This document shows positions 7,236 through 14,945 of a stretch of 16,924 bases of DNA, in pieces; the first letter of the stretch is position 1, and each line of letters opens with the position of its first letter. The stretch is from NCBI GenBank assembly GCA_009843585.1, contig VYDC01000182.1:1-16924 (forward strand), read 5' to 3'. The translations under genes were made by a program, and so were the position numbers. Origin of the DNA: Chloroflexota bacterium (GTDB lineage Bacteria > Chloroflexota > Dehalococcoidia > UBA2979). The notes under the pieces are model-generated. The model made no database searches. It saw only the letters and a list, made by a program, of their open reading frames with translations, and was not told where the DNA came from.

Positions 7236-8057
7236 CTAGCGCTCGATCGGGACGTCGATGAGCGAGCCGTACTCCGTCCACGAGCCGTCGTAGTTGCGGA
7301 CATCGCCGTAGCCGAGCAGGTGCCTCAGCACGAACCAGGTGTGCGAGGAGCGCTCGCCGATGCGGCAGTAGACGATCGTCGGCTCGCCGTGGTCCACGCC
7401 TGCCTCGCCGTAGAGCGCCCGGAGATCCTCCGCGGAGCGGAAGGTGCCGTCGTCGCCGACGGCACGCGCCCAGGGGATGTTGCGCGCCCCGGGGATGTGG
7501 CCGCCCCGCTGCGCCGTCTCCGACATTCCCGGCGGCGCGATGATCTCCCCCGAGAACTCGGCGGGGCTCCTCACGTCGACGAGTTGCGTGCCGGCCTCGA
7601 CGGCCGAGAGCACGTCGTCGCGCTTCGCCCTGAGCGCCGGGTCGGCCTCGCGGGCGCTGTAGCTCGCGCGCTCGGGCTCCGGCACCTCGGTCGTCGTCGG
7701 CCGCCCCTCGGCGAGCCACTTCACGCGCCCGCCGTCCATCAGCGAGACCTTCTCGTGGCCGTAGAGCTCGAGCTGCCAGAGCGCGTAGGCCGCGAACCAG
7801 TTGTTGTTGTCGCCGTAGAGGACGACGTGCGTGTCGTTCGCGATCCCGGACCTCCCGAGCAGCGCCTCGACATCCTCCCGCGAGAGGATGTCCCGGCGCC
7901 TCTGGTCCTGGAGCTCCGTCGTCCAGTTCCAGCCGACGGCACCCGCGACGTGCCCCTCGGCGTAGGCCTCGGTGTCGACGTCGACCTCGACCAGCCGCAC
8001 GCCCGCATCGGCGCCGTGCTCCGCCACCCAGTCGCAGGTCACCAGCTTCTCGACCAT
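7236..8057 (-). CDS. Tandem-domain rhodanese (thiosulfate sulfurtransferase, SseA-like)
   Basis: A 273-residue protein of two rhodanese domains. The N-terminal domain (about 1-120) is inactive, with YGDNNNW where the active loop would be. The C-terminal domain (about 145-273) carries the persulfide loop CRIGERSSHTW with catalytic C231. Conserved rhodanese marks include VSLMDGGRVKW, LVDVRSPAEFSG and HIPGARNIPW. It would take sulfur from thiosulfate or another donor as a cysteine persulfide. In Mycobacterium the E1 (MoeZ) has its own rhodanese domain; here the E1 lacks one, so this separate enzyme could supply the sulfur that converts carrier-adenylate to thiocarboxylate. The ATG at 8057 follows cysM by 46 nt with purine-rich sites upstream. 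Confidence 0.93.
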   Translation of the reverse strand: MVEKLVTCDWVAEHGADAGVRLVEVDVDTEAYAEGHVAGAVGWNWTTELQDQRRRDILSREDVEALLGRSGIANDTHVVLYGDNNNWFAAYALWQLELYGHEKVSLMDGGRVKWLAEGRPTTTEVPEPERASYSAREADPALRAKRDDVLSAVEAGTQLVDVRSPAEFSGEIIAPPGMSETAQRGGHIPGARNIPWARAVGDDGTFRSAEDLRALYGEAGVDHGEPTIVYCRIGERSSHTWFVLRHLLGYGDVRNYDGSWTEYGSLIDVPIER

Positions 8058-8103
8058 CTCTCCCCGCCTCTCTACCCCACCGCGGCGGTGCGCCGCGCGC
8101 GAG

Positions 8104-9039
8104 CTACCACCACATCTTGTCGCGGACGTCCTCCTCGATCTCGGCGTACTCCTTCATCCAGAGGCCGGTCGAGAGGTACTTCCACCCGCCGTCCGCGAGC
8201 AGGCAGACGATCTTCCCGCTCCCCCGCCGCTCACCGAGCCGCTGCGCGGCGCGTATGACCGCGCCCGCGGAGATGCCCGCGAAGATGCCGCAGCGCTCCA
8301 TCAGCTCCTTCGTGAGCCGGAAAGAGGCCTGGGAGTCGACGACGATGCGGCCGTCGAGCACGGAATCGTCGAAGACCGGCGGGATGTACCCCTCCTCCAG
8401 GCTGCGAAGCCCCTGCACCAGGTCGCCGGGATGCGGCGCCGCCGCCACCACCTGGATGCCGGGATCGTGCTCCTTGAGGCGGCGCCCGACGCCGGTGAGC
8501 GTCCCGCCGGTGCCGAGCCCGGCGACGAAGGCATCGATGCCGGGAAGGTCCCGCAGTATCTCCGGCGCCGTCGTCTCGTAGTGCGCGCGCGGGTTCTCCG
8601 GGTTCTCGTACTGGAACGGCAGGAACCAGTCGGGGTGGGCGGCGCCGAGCTCCCGCGCCCTCTCGACGGAGCCGTTCGTGCCGAGCTCCCCCGGCGAGTA
8701 GATGACCTCGGCTCCGAAGGCCTCCAGCAGTCGGACGCGCTCGACGCTCACGGCGTCGGGCATCACGACCTTGACCGGGTAGCCGCGGAGCCGGCCGATG
8801 AGCGCGAGCGAGATGCCGGTGTTGCCGGAGGTCGGCTCGAGGATCGTCTGCCCGGGCGTGAGGCGGCCGTCGCGTTCGGCGGCGCGCACCATGTAGGCGG
8901 CGATCCGGTCCTTCACCGAGCCGGTCGGGTTCTGGCCCTCGAGCTTGGCGAAGAGGCGGACGTCGGGGCCGGGCGAGAGCTCGCTGATCTCGACCAGGGG
9001 CGTCTCGCCGACCAGGTCGAGCACGCCCGCGTAGACCAT
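8104..9039 (-). CDS. cysM: CysM-type cysteine synthase (likely O-phosphoserine, carrier-dependent)
   Basis: A fold-type II PLP enzyme of 311 residues. It has the PLP lysine in NPTGSVKDR (K43), the substrate loop TSGNTG (70-75) and the phosphate loop GTGGT (176-180). The region GLRSLEEGYIPPVFDD carries R212, aligned with the arginine (R220) that selects O-phosphoserine in Mycobacterium CysM. The C-terminus ends in a family-like tail finishing in Trp-Trp, as the CysM tail that closes over the active site does. The predicted reaction is O-phosphoserine plus thiocarboxylated carrier to carrier-cysteine. The ATG at 9039 is chosen for its GAGG site and agreement with family length; a GTG at 9069 would add 10 residues. 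It directly follows sulfur carrier 1. Confidence 0.92.
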   Translation of the reverse strand: MVYAGVLDLVGETPLVEISELSPGPDVRLFAKLEGQNPTGSVKDRIAAYMVRAAERDGRLTPGQTILEPTSGNTGISLALIGRLRGYPVKVVMPDAVSVERVRLLEAFGAEVIYSPGELGTNGSVERARELGAAHPDWFLPFQYENPENPRAHYETTAPEILRDLPGIDAFVAGLGTGGTLTGVGRRLKEHDPGIQVVAAAPHPGDLVQGLRSLEEGYIPPVFDDSVLDGRIVVDSQASFRLTKELMERCGIFAGISAGAVIRAAQRLGERRGSGKIVCLLADGGWKYLSTGLWMKEYAEIEEDVRDKMWW

Positions 9040-9073
9040 CGGTGGCCTCGCCCGCTGCGCCGCCTGCACGCCG

Positions 9074-9352
9074 CTACCGCCCTCCCGCGAGCGCCGGGAG
9101 GAAGGAGACGGAGTCTCCCTCCGAGAGGGCCGTCCCCGTCCCCTGCAGGTAGCGCACGTCCTCGTCGTTCAGGTAGACGTTGACGAAGCGGTGGAGCGCC
9201 CCGCTCTCGTCGGAGACCTGGGCGCGGAACCCCGGGTAGCGGGACTCCAGGTCGTCGATGAGCTCGGCGATGGTCGAGCCCTCCGCCTCCAGCTGCTTCT
9301 GGTCGCCGACGGCCCTCTGGATGACCGATGCGACGTACACCGTCACCGCCAC
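9074..9352 (-). CDS. Ubiquitin-like sulfur carrier 1 (CysO/ThiS/MoaD family), tail GG-R
   Basis: A 92-residue beta-grasp protein of the CysO/MoaD family. It shows the N-terminal beta strand VTVYVASV, helix TIAELIDDLESRYPGF, then RFVNVYLNDEDVRYLQGT, GDSVSFLPALAGG and one extra residue. The stop codon follows G-G-R, so the diglycine that must be adenylated is masked by one Arg. CysO of Mycobacterium ends at GG, so trimming should be needed here. The GTG at 9352 is chosen because GAGGGG lies 6 nt upstream; the GTG at 9358 would sit right against that site. Placed just before cysM, it is the probable sulfur donor of that enzyme. Confidence 0.92.
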   Translation of the reverse strand: MAVTVYVASVIQRAVGDQKQLEAEGSTIAELIDDLESRYPGFRAQVSDESGALHRFVNVYLNDEDVRYLQGTGTALSEGDSVSFLPALAGGR

Positions 9353-9396
9353 CTGCACCCCCTCACCCGCTCGCCGCGGACGCGTCGCCCGCGGAC

Positions 9397-9412
9397 GGCG
9401 CCCGGCGGCGCC
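9397..9412 (-). other. Hairpin between the E1 gene and sulfur carrier 1
   Basis: GGCGCC-CGGC-GGCGCC forms a perfect 6-bp stem with a 4-nt loop within the 74-nt gap after the moeB-like stop. There is no U-tract. It may stabilise or tune the message between the two genes. The rest of the gap is GC-rich with a repeated CCGCGG and shows no promoter. Confidence 0.35.
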
Positions 9413-9426
9413 GACTCCCCGGATCC

Positions 9427-10314
9427 CTATGCGTGCGCCCCGGCCGCGACCGCCGCCCCCTCGGCCACCGCCAGGGGCGGCGTGCCGCAGAACTGGTCGT
9501 AGTCGATCAGCTCGTGGATGGAGGGCGCGTCGCCGCAGAGCGGGCAGGCCGGGTCGCGGCGCACCCGCATCATGCGGAACTCCATGGTGAGCGCATCGAT
9601 CAGGAGCAGCCGCCCGACCAGGGGCTCTCCGATCCCGAGGATCTGCTTGAAGACCTCGGTCGCCTGAATGGATCCGACGACACCCGTGATCGCGCCCAGG
9701 ACGCCCGCCTCGGCGCAGGACGGGACGAGCCCGGGAGGCGGCGGCGCCGGGTAGAGGCAGCGGTAGCAGCCCTCTCCGGGCCGGTAGACCGTCGCCTGGC
9801 CATCAAAGAGCAGGATCGAGCCGTCGACCAAGGTCTTGCCCGAGAGGTAGGCGGCGTCGTTCGCCAGGTAGCGGGTGGCGAAGTTGTCGGCGCCGTTCAC
9901 GACGATGTCGTACTCCGGGATGATCTCCAGCGCGTTGTCGGAGGTGAGCGGGAGCCCGTGCGTGTTCACGGTGACGTGCGGGTTGTAGGCGAGCAGCGAC
10001 TCCTGAGCCGAGAGGATCTTCGGCCGGCCGACGTCGGCGGTCTGATGCAGGATCTGCCGCTGCAGGTTCGAGAGGTCGACGACGTCGAAGTCGACGAGAC
10101 CGATGCGGCCGACGCCGGCGAGCGCGAGGTAGAGCGCCACCGGCGAGCCCAGCCCGCCGGCACCGACCACCAGCACGCTGGCGTTGCGCAGCTTCCGCTG
10201 CCCGACCGGCCCGACGGGGCCCATGATCATGTGCCGCGAGTAGCGCATCACCTCCTCCGGGGTGAAGGCGCTTCCCTGGGGCGCCCCCGGCGCCCGGCCC
10301 TCCGCGTCGCCCAT
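9427..10314 (-). CDS. moeB: E1-like sulfur-carrier adenylyltransferase (MoeB/ThiF family)
   Basis: An ATP-dependent activating enzyme that adenylates the C-terminal glycine of ubiquitin-like sulfur carriers. With the ATG at 10314 it is 295 residues. The nucleotide loop GAGGLG is at 51-56, FDVVDLSNLQRQ follows with the catalytic Arg finger region, and the zinc site is formed by C183/C186 (CYRC) and C257/C260 (CPLC). C200 in PSCAEAGVLG and C276 near the end are candidate thiol residues. There is no C-terminal rhodanese domain, unlike MoeZ/MOCS3. The ATG is preferred because GGGAGGA lies about 6 nt upstream; a GTG at 10335 overlapping the carrier-2 stop would add 7 residues. It is the only E1 in the window, beside three carriers. 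Confidence 0.93.
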   Translation of the reverse strand: MGDAEGRAPGAPQGSAFTPEEVMRYSRHMIMGPVGPVGQRKLRNASVLVVGAGGLGSPVALYLALAGVGRIGLVDFDVVDLSNLQRQILHQTADVGRPKILSAQESLLAYNPHVTVNTHGLPLTSDNALEIIPEYDIVVNGADNFATRYLANDAAYLSGKTLVDGSILLFDGQATVYRPGEGCYRCLYPAPPPPGLVPSCAEAGVLGAITGVVGSIQATEVFKQILGIGEPLVGRLLLIDALTMEFRMMRVRRDPACPLCGDAPSIHELIDYDQFCGTPPLAVAEGAAVAAGAHA

Positions 10315-10331
10315 CGTGCGTCCTCCCTCGT

Positions 10332-10613
10332 TCACCTCGCTCCTCCTGCCAGCGCGGGGATCACCGCCATCTGGTCGCCGTCCGAGAGCTCCGTCTCGAC
10401 GCCCGCGAGCTCGTCGATGGCGCGGTTGTTCACGTAGATGTTGATGTGCGCCGGGACGCGGCCCTCGCGGTCGTAGACGAGATGATCGAAGCCCGGGTAC
10501 GCATCGTCCAGCGCGTCGAGCACGGCGCGCACCGTTTCGCCCTCGACGCTCACATACTCGCGGTTCGCGGTGAAGCGCCGGAACGGCGTGGGAATGTAGA
10601 CCCGGACCGGCAT
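10332..10613 (-). CDS. Ubiquitin-like sulfur carrier 2 (ThiS/MoaD family), tail GG-AR
   Basis: A 93-residue beta-grasp protein that begins VRVYIPTPFRRF, like Mycobacterium CysO. It has the helix VRAVLDALDDAYPGF, HINIYVNNRAIDELAG and the final GDQMAVIPALAGG. After the diglycine (G90-G91) come Ala and Arg before the stop, so two residues must be removed before activation. It starts 1 nt after the cysK stop (TGA-G-ATG) with GGGGGAG in the end of cysK as its ribosome site. The stop overlaps a possible GTG start of the E1 gene. Tight coupling points to cysK as its partner enzyme. Confidence 0.92.
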   Translation of the reverse strand: MPVRVYIPTPFRRFTANREYVSVEGETVRAVLDALDDAYPGFDHLVYDREGRVPAHINIYVNNRAIDELAGVETELSDGDQMAVIPALAGGAR

Positions 10614-10614
10614 C

Positions 10615-11562
<948 letters not shown>

Positions 11563-11633
11563 CGACGCCCTCCCCCGACCCTGCGGGCGCGCGGAGGCGC
11601 GCTGACTCGTCCTCGACACCGGGCGGCCCTCGC

Positions 11634-12086
11634 TCAGATGCTGTACGACGGCGCGCCGCCGCCGCGGCGGGCGCGGTCGCGCTCCAGAAGCTCGGTGAGC
11701 GTGACGGAGGCGAGCCGGGCCCGCATCGCGTCGTAGATCTCGCGCCACACCCATTGCTGCCCGCACACGACGTGCTGCTCCGAGTGCGTCTCGCCGCCCT
11801 CCAGGCAACCGAGCGGGGCAAGCGAGCCCTCGAGCGACTCCAGCACGTCGAGGAGCCGGATCTCCGACGCGGGCCGGGCGAGCTCGTGGCCTCCGGCGGG
11901 ACCGCGCGTGGAGCGGACGAAGCCGTCCCTGCGGAGCTGCGCCAGCAGGTGGTCGAGGTAGGACTCCGGGATTTGCCGCCTGGCGGCGATCCCCGCGCGA
12001 TGCACCGGCCCCTCCCCCTCGTGGAGCGCGAGCTCGATCAGGGCGCGCACGCCGTAGTCGCCCTTGGTCGAAAGACGCACGGTCAC
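11634..12086 (-). CDS. Rrf2-family transcription regulator, CymR/IscR-like
   Basis: A 150-residue winged-helix regulator. RLSTKGDYGVRALIELA, the recognition region IPESYLDHLLAQLRRDGFVRSTRGPAGGHELAR and the coiled dimerisation helix after about residue 112 are typical of Rrf2. Of the three cysteines used for the Fe-S cluster in IscR, two possible ones are seen, C94 and C108; the middle position holds a THSEQH stretch instead. A conventional cluster is therefore doubtful, though His could be a ligand. As first gene of the cysteine operon, with a dyad over its own promoter, it probably senses sulfur status and autoregulates, as CymR does. The GTG at 12086 is used; the GTG at 12080 is an equally good alternative. 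Confidence 0.92.
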   Translation of the reverse strand: MTVRLSTKGDYGVRALIELALHEGEGPVHRAGIAARRQIPESYLDHLLAQLRRDGFVRSTRGPAGGHELARPASEIRLLDVLESLEGSLAPLGCLEGGETHSEQHVVCGQQWVWREIYDAMRARLASVTLTELLERDRARRGGGAPSYSI

Positions 12087-12137
12087 ACCGGCCCCCGCCG
12101 CGCACCGCTCCGGCGGGCAGGCGGCCGGGCGGTGGAT

Positions 12138-12163
12138 TGTCGACTAAATCGCTCGACATTGTA
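12138..12163 (-). promoter_or_regulatory. Rrf2-type operator overlapping the -10 of the cysteine operon
   Basis: A perfect inverted repeat TGTCGA-N9-TCGACA lies at 12138-12158, extended at 7 of 8 positions as ATTGTCGA/TCGACATT. On the minus strand it overlaps TACAAT (12163-12158), a strong -10 element. No recognisable -35 is present. Transcription would begin near 12152, inside the dyad, about 66 nt before the Rrf2 start. A regulator bound here would block its own operon. The partly AT-rich stretch stands out in GC-rich surroundings. Confidence 0.65.
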
Positions 12164-12167
12164 GCAT

Positions 12168-12192
12168 GCGCGCCGAGGGCGGCGCGGCGCGC
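12168..12192 (-). terminator. Strong hairpin between the met-type operon and the Rrf2 promoter
   Basis: GCGCGCCG and CGGCGCGC form a perfect 8-bp GC stem with a 9-nt loop, starting 14 nt after the stop of the DUF1932 gene and ending 5 nt before the Rrf2 -10. There is no U-run, so termination may need Rho or be incomplete. Its position suggests it separates the SAM-riboswitch operon from the Rrf2 operon. Confidence 0.5.
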
Positions 12193-12206
12193 GGCCATCG
12201 GATGCC

Positions 12207-13103
12207 CTAGCCGGCGGCCGGCCCCGGCTCCTCGAGGCGGGCGGCGATCGCCCGGATCGTCCCGTGGAGGGCGGCGGCACCGCCGCCGTCGGCGGCGCGA
12301 TCCCGCTCCGAGGCAGCGGCGACGACTTCGAAGATCTCGGCCGCCCCCTGGTGGAAGCGGGGCGTGACGCCGGCCGCGTCGAAGGTCTCGGCGATCTGTT
12401 CCATCTCCCCAACCCACCGGCCGGCGTTCTGGCGCACGAACGGGATGCTCGACTCCACCGCGGCGAGCGTGGCGCCCTGGCTCTGTCCGAGCTCCTCCCA
12501 GAGTTCGTCGTAGAGGCCGAGCGCCTCGGCGGCGGCGAGCATCGCGAGCTGGAGCGCGCCCGTCCCCTTGGTGAGAGCGGCGTAGCACATCTTCAGCCCC
12601 GACGCCCTCCCGATGGAGGGGCCGAGGTTGCGCACGGCGACGCCTGCGCCGTCGATCTCGTCCATCAAGACGGCACGGGGCCCGGAGGTGTAGATGCGGG
12701 GCACCGCCCCCACGGCCGGCGAGCGCCCGATGATCCCGGCGTCGATGAAGTCGCCGCCGGCGGCGCCGATGAGGGCGGCGATCTCCGACGCCGTGCGCGG
12801 AGAGACCGCGTTGCAGTCGGCGAACGGCCGTGCCGCGCCGGTCGCCCGCATCGCCCCGGCCACCTCTCGCGCCAGGTCGACCGCCCGCGCCGGAGGGAGG
12901 ATCGACATGATGAGATCGCTGCCCGCGACCAGCTCCTCGAGAGACGGCGCGTCCACGAAGCCCGCCCGGGCCGCCAGCCCGCGGGTCCGCTCGCTCCTCG
13001 CGGCCAGACAGGTGGTGACGGTGTAGCCGCGATCGGCGAGCGCGCTCCCCACGCCGTGGCCCATGTCGCCGGGGCTGAGAATGGCGATCGTCCGAAGGCC
13101 CAC
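12207..13103 (-). CDS. NAD(P)-dependent oxidoreductase, beta-hydroxyacid DH-like with DUF1932
   Basis: A 298-residue protein. The N-terminal Rossmann domain has the dinucleotide motif ILSPGDMGHGVG (8-19) and the 6-phosphogluconate-dehydrogenase-like DLIMSILPPARAVDLAREV segment. The substrate-side motif DCNAVSP (96-102) follows, then a C-terminal helical DUF1932 domain marked by LKMCYAALTKGTGAL, with K171 at the catalytic lysine position of beta-hydroxyacid dehydrogenases. The substrate is unknown. The GTG at 13103 has GAGGGGG upstream and lies 49 nt after sulfur carrier 3; the longer reading frame would overlap that gene. It is the last gene under the SAM riboswitch, so a role in methionine or homocysteine metabolism is possible but unproven. 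Confidence 0.85.
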   Translation of the reverse strand: MGLRTIAILSPGDMGHGVGSALADRGYTVTTCLAARSERTRGLAARAGFVDAPSLEELVAGSDLIMSILPPARAVDLAREVAGAMRATGAARPFADCNAVSPRTASEIAALIGAAGGDFIDAGIIGRSPAVGAVPRIYTSGPRAVLMDEIDGAGVAVRNLGPSIGRASGLKMCYAALTKGTGALQLAMLAAAEALGLYDELWEELGQSQGATLAAVESSIPFVRQNAGRWVGEMEQIAETFDAAGVTPRFHQGAAEIFEVVAAASERDRAADGGGAAALHGTIRAIAARLEEPGPAAG

Positions 13104-13152
13104 GGCCCCCCCCTCGCGAGGCGCTCGCGCGATGCCGCCCGGGGTGTCGCCG

Positions 13153-13434
13153 CTAGGACGAGCCTCCGGCCACGGCGGGGACGATCGAGACCTCGTCACC
13201 CTCCGAGAGCTCGGTCTCCAGACCCTGCAGGAAGCGCACGTCCTCGCCGTTCACGTAGACGTTGACGAAGCGCCGGAGCGAGCCGCCCTCGTCGCAGAGG
13301 CGCTCGCGGATGCCGGGGAAGGCGCCCTCGAGCTCCTCGACGACGCCTCCGAGCGTCGCGGCCTGCGTGCTCACCGTGTCGCGCTCGCCGGTGAGAGCGC
13401 GCAGCGGCGTCGGAATCTTCACGGTGACGCTCAT
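13153..13434 (-). CDS. Ubiquitin-like sulfur carrier 3 (MetO/HcyS-like), tail GG-SS
   Basis: A 93-residue beta-grasp protein beginning VTVKIPTPLRALTGE, with a helix TLGGVVEELEGAFPG, LRRFVNVYVNGEDVRFLQGLET and GDEVSIVPAVAGG. Two serines follow the diglycine (G90-G91) before the stop, so it too is masked. The AVAGG ending is close to CysO of Mycobacterium, but context differs: it sits behind a threonine-synthase-like enzyme and a NIL protein under a SAM riboswitch. That matches MetO of the Streptomyces MetM/MetO pair or HcyS of Wolinella, so I infer a donor for homocysteine synthesis. The ATG at 13434 is 3 nt after the NIL stop with GGAGGG upstream. Confidence 0.92.
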   Translation of the reverse strand: MSVTVKIPTPLRALTGERDTVSTQAATLGGVVEELEGAFPGIRERLCDEGGSLRRFVNVYVNGEDVRFLQGLETELSEGDEVSIVPAVAGGSS

Positions 13435-13437
13435 CGG

Positions 13438-13680
13438 CTAGCCCTCCACCACGTCGCCCGCGAGCGGGTCGACGCGGACGCCCTGCTGCTCCGCCCACGC
13501 GGTTGCCCGCTCGATCTCGTCGGGATCCCCGCTGAGCTCCAAGATCACCCAGCCCACCGTCTCGTCCACGTCGGCCATGCGGATGTTGGTGACCACGTCG
13601 AAGAGGTGGCCGATGCGGTAGATGACCGGCTCCTTGATCAGCTCCGGCTCGAAGGTGAAGCGCACGCGCCTGCTCGCCAT
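13438..13680 (-). CDS. Stand-alone NIL-domain protein
   Basis: An 80-residue single NIL domain, the ferredoxin-like fold found at the C-terminus of the methionine transporter ATPase MetN and in NIL-ferredoxin proteins linked to homocysteine formation in methanogens. The VRFTFEPELIKEPVIYRIGHLFDVVTNIRMADV block carries the T-N-I motif, followed by VGWVILELSGDPDEIERATAWAEQQGVRVDPL. There are no cysteines and no ferredoxin domain, so it cannot carry an Fe-S cluster. The ATG at 13680 overlaps the upstream stop (TGATG) with GGGAGGG close by; a GTG at 13683 is an alternative. It may sense methionine or scaffold the enzyme-carrier pair, which is inference from context. Confidence 0.85.
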   Translation of the reverse strand: MASRRVRFTFEPELIKEPVIYRIGHLFDVVTNIRMADVDETVGWVILELSGDPDEIERATAWAEQQGVRVDPLAGDVVEG

Positions 13681-14945
13681 CACCGCCCTCCCGCCCCGGC
13701 CGGCGCGGCCGCCTGGCCCCGGCGCTCCGCGAGCGCCTCGGCGAAGACCTCGGTGCGGGCGGGGACACGCAGCGGGTCGGCGACGCGCCCGGCGACCGCC
13801 TCCACCGTCTTGAGGCCGGCGCCGGTGATGAAGGCGACTGTCTCCTCATCCGGCGCGATCGCGCCGGACGCAACGAGCTTCCGCAGACAGGCGACCGTCA
13901 CGCCGCCCGCGGTCTCCGCGAAGATCCCCTCGGTCTCGGCGAGCAGCCGGATCCCGTCGACGATCTCCTCGTCGGTCGCCATCTCCGCGCCGCCCTCCGT
14001 CTCCGCCATCGTCTTGAGCGCATAGTAGCCATCGGCCGGGTTCCCGATCGCGAGGGAGCGGGCGATCGTGTTCGGCTTCTGCGGGACGAAGTTGAGCGTC
14101 CCCGCCCGGTGCGCCGTGGTGATGGGCGAGCAGCCCTCGGCCTGCGCCCCGAACATCCGCGTCCCGGGCTCGTCGATGAGCCCCAGCGCGGCGAACTCGG
14201 TGAGTCCCTTGTGGATCTTGGTGAAGAGCGAGCCCGAGGCCATCGGGACGACGCAGGCCTCCGGGGCGCGCCAGCCGAGCTGCTCGGCGACCTCGAATCC
14301 GAGCGTGCGCGAGCCCTCGGCGTAGTAGGGGCGCACGTTGATGTTCACGAAGGCCCAGGGGTAGCTCTGCGAGACCTCGGTGCAGAGCCGATTCACGTCG
14401 TCGTAGGTGCCGTCGACCATCACCAGCGTGGGGTGGTACACGGCGCTGCCGACGACCTTCCCGTGCTCGAGGTCGTCGGGGATGAAGACGAAGACGTCCA
14501 TCCCGGCGCGCGCCGCGTGGGCGCAGACCGCGTTGGCGAGGTTGCCGGTGGAGGCGCAGGCGATGACCTCGAAGCCGAACTGCCGCGCGCGGGCGATGGC
14601 GACGCTCACGACGCGGTCCTTGAACGACCAGGTCGGGTTGACGGTGTCGTTCTTGAGCCAGAGCGTGCGCAGCCCGACGGCCGCCGCCAGCCGGTCGGCG
14701 CGCTGCAGCGGCGTGAATCCCGTCCCGATGTCGACGCGGTACTCGGGATCGCACGGGAGCAGGTCGGCGTAGCGCCAGAGCGTGGCCGGACCGGCCGCGA
14801 TGCTCTCGCGGGTGACGCGCCCGCGCATCGCGTCGTAGTCGTAGGCGACCTCAAGCGGGCCGAAGCAGAACTCGCAGGAGAAGACCGGGGCGAGCGGATA
14901 CTCGCGTCCGCACTCCCGGCAGCGCAATGCGCGATCAAAGGACAT
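13680..14945 (-). CDS. Threonine-synthase-like PLP enzyme, probable homocysteine synthase (MetM-like)
   Basis: A 421-residue fold-type II PLP enzyme. An N-terminal zinc ribbon (C9/C12 and C24/C27) is followed by GFTPLQRADRL, the PLP lysine K109 in NPTWSFKDR, STGNLANAV (132-140) and ITGAGLKT (373-380). Two points differ from true threonine synthase: Trp replaces the usual Gly in NPTGSFKDR, and the GNAGN phosphate loop is replaced by MASGSLFTKIHKG (235-247). With a NIL protein and a sulfur carrier directly downstream and a SAM-I riboswitch upstream, I infer O-phosphohomoserine plus carrier thiocarboxylate to homocysteine, as reported for MetM/MetO of Streptomyces. Plain threonine synthase is the alternative. 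The ATG at 14945 has GGAG 8 nt upstream. Confidence 0.88.
   Translation of the reverse strand: MSFDRALRCRECGREYPLAPVFSCEFCFGPLEVAYDYDAMRGRVTRESIAAGPATLWRYADLLPCDPEYRVDIGTGFTPLQRADRLAAAVGLRTLWLKNDTVNPTWSFKDRVVSVAIARARQFGFEVIACASTGNLANAVCAHAARAGMDVFVFIPDDLEHGKVVGSAVYHPTLVMVDGTYDDVNRLCTEVSQSYPWAFVNINVRPYYAEGSRTLGFEVAEQLGWRAPEACVVPMASGSLFTKIHKGLTEFAALGLIDEPGTRMFGAQAEGCSPITTAHRAGTLNFVPQKPNTIARSLAIGNPADGYYALKTMAETEGGAEMATDEEIVDGIRLLAETEGIFAETAGGVTVACLRKLVASGAIAPDEETVAFITGAGLKTVEAVAGRVADPLRVPARTEVFAEALAERRGQAAAPAGAGGR

Noticed and set aside
6921..8258. 445-codon plus-strand open frame opposite rhodanese and its downstream neighbour
   Set aside because: It is antisense to clearly conserved genes, has biased composition and shows no domain or plausible ribosome site.
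12696..13199. Start at 13199 for the DUF1932 oxidoreductase
   Set aside because: It would overlap the end of carrier 3 and add an unrelated Arg/Pro-rich leader; the GTG at 13103 lies right at the first Rossmann strand with a ribosome site.
13680..13700. MetM-like protein itself ends in AGAGGR, similar to the GG-R tail of carrier 1
   Set aside because: The end is a low-complexity Ala/Gly tail on a PLP enzyme with no beta-grasp domain, so it is most likely coincidence.
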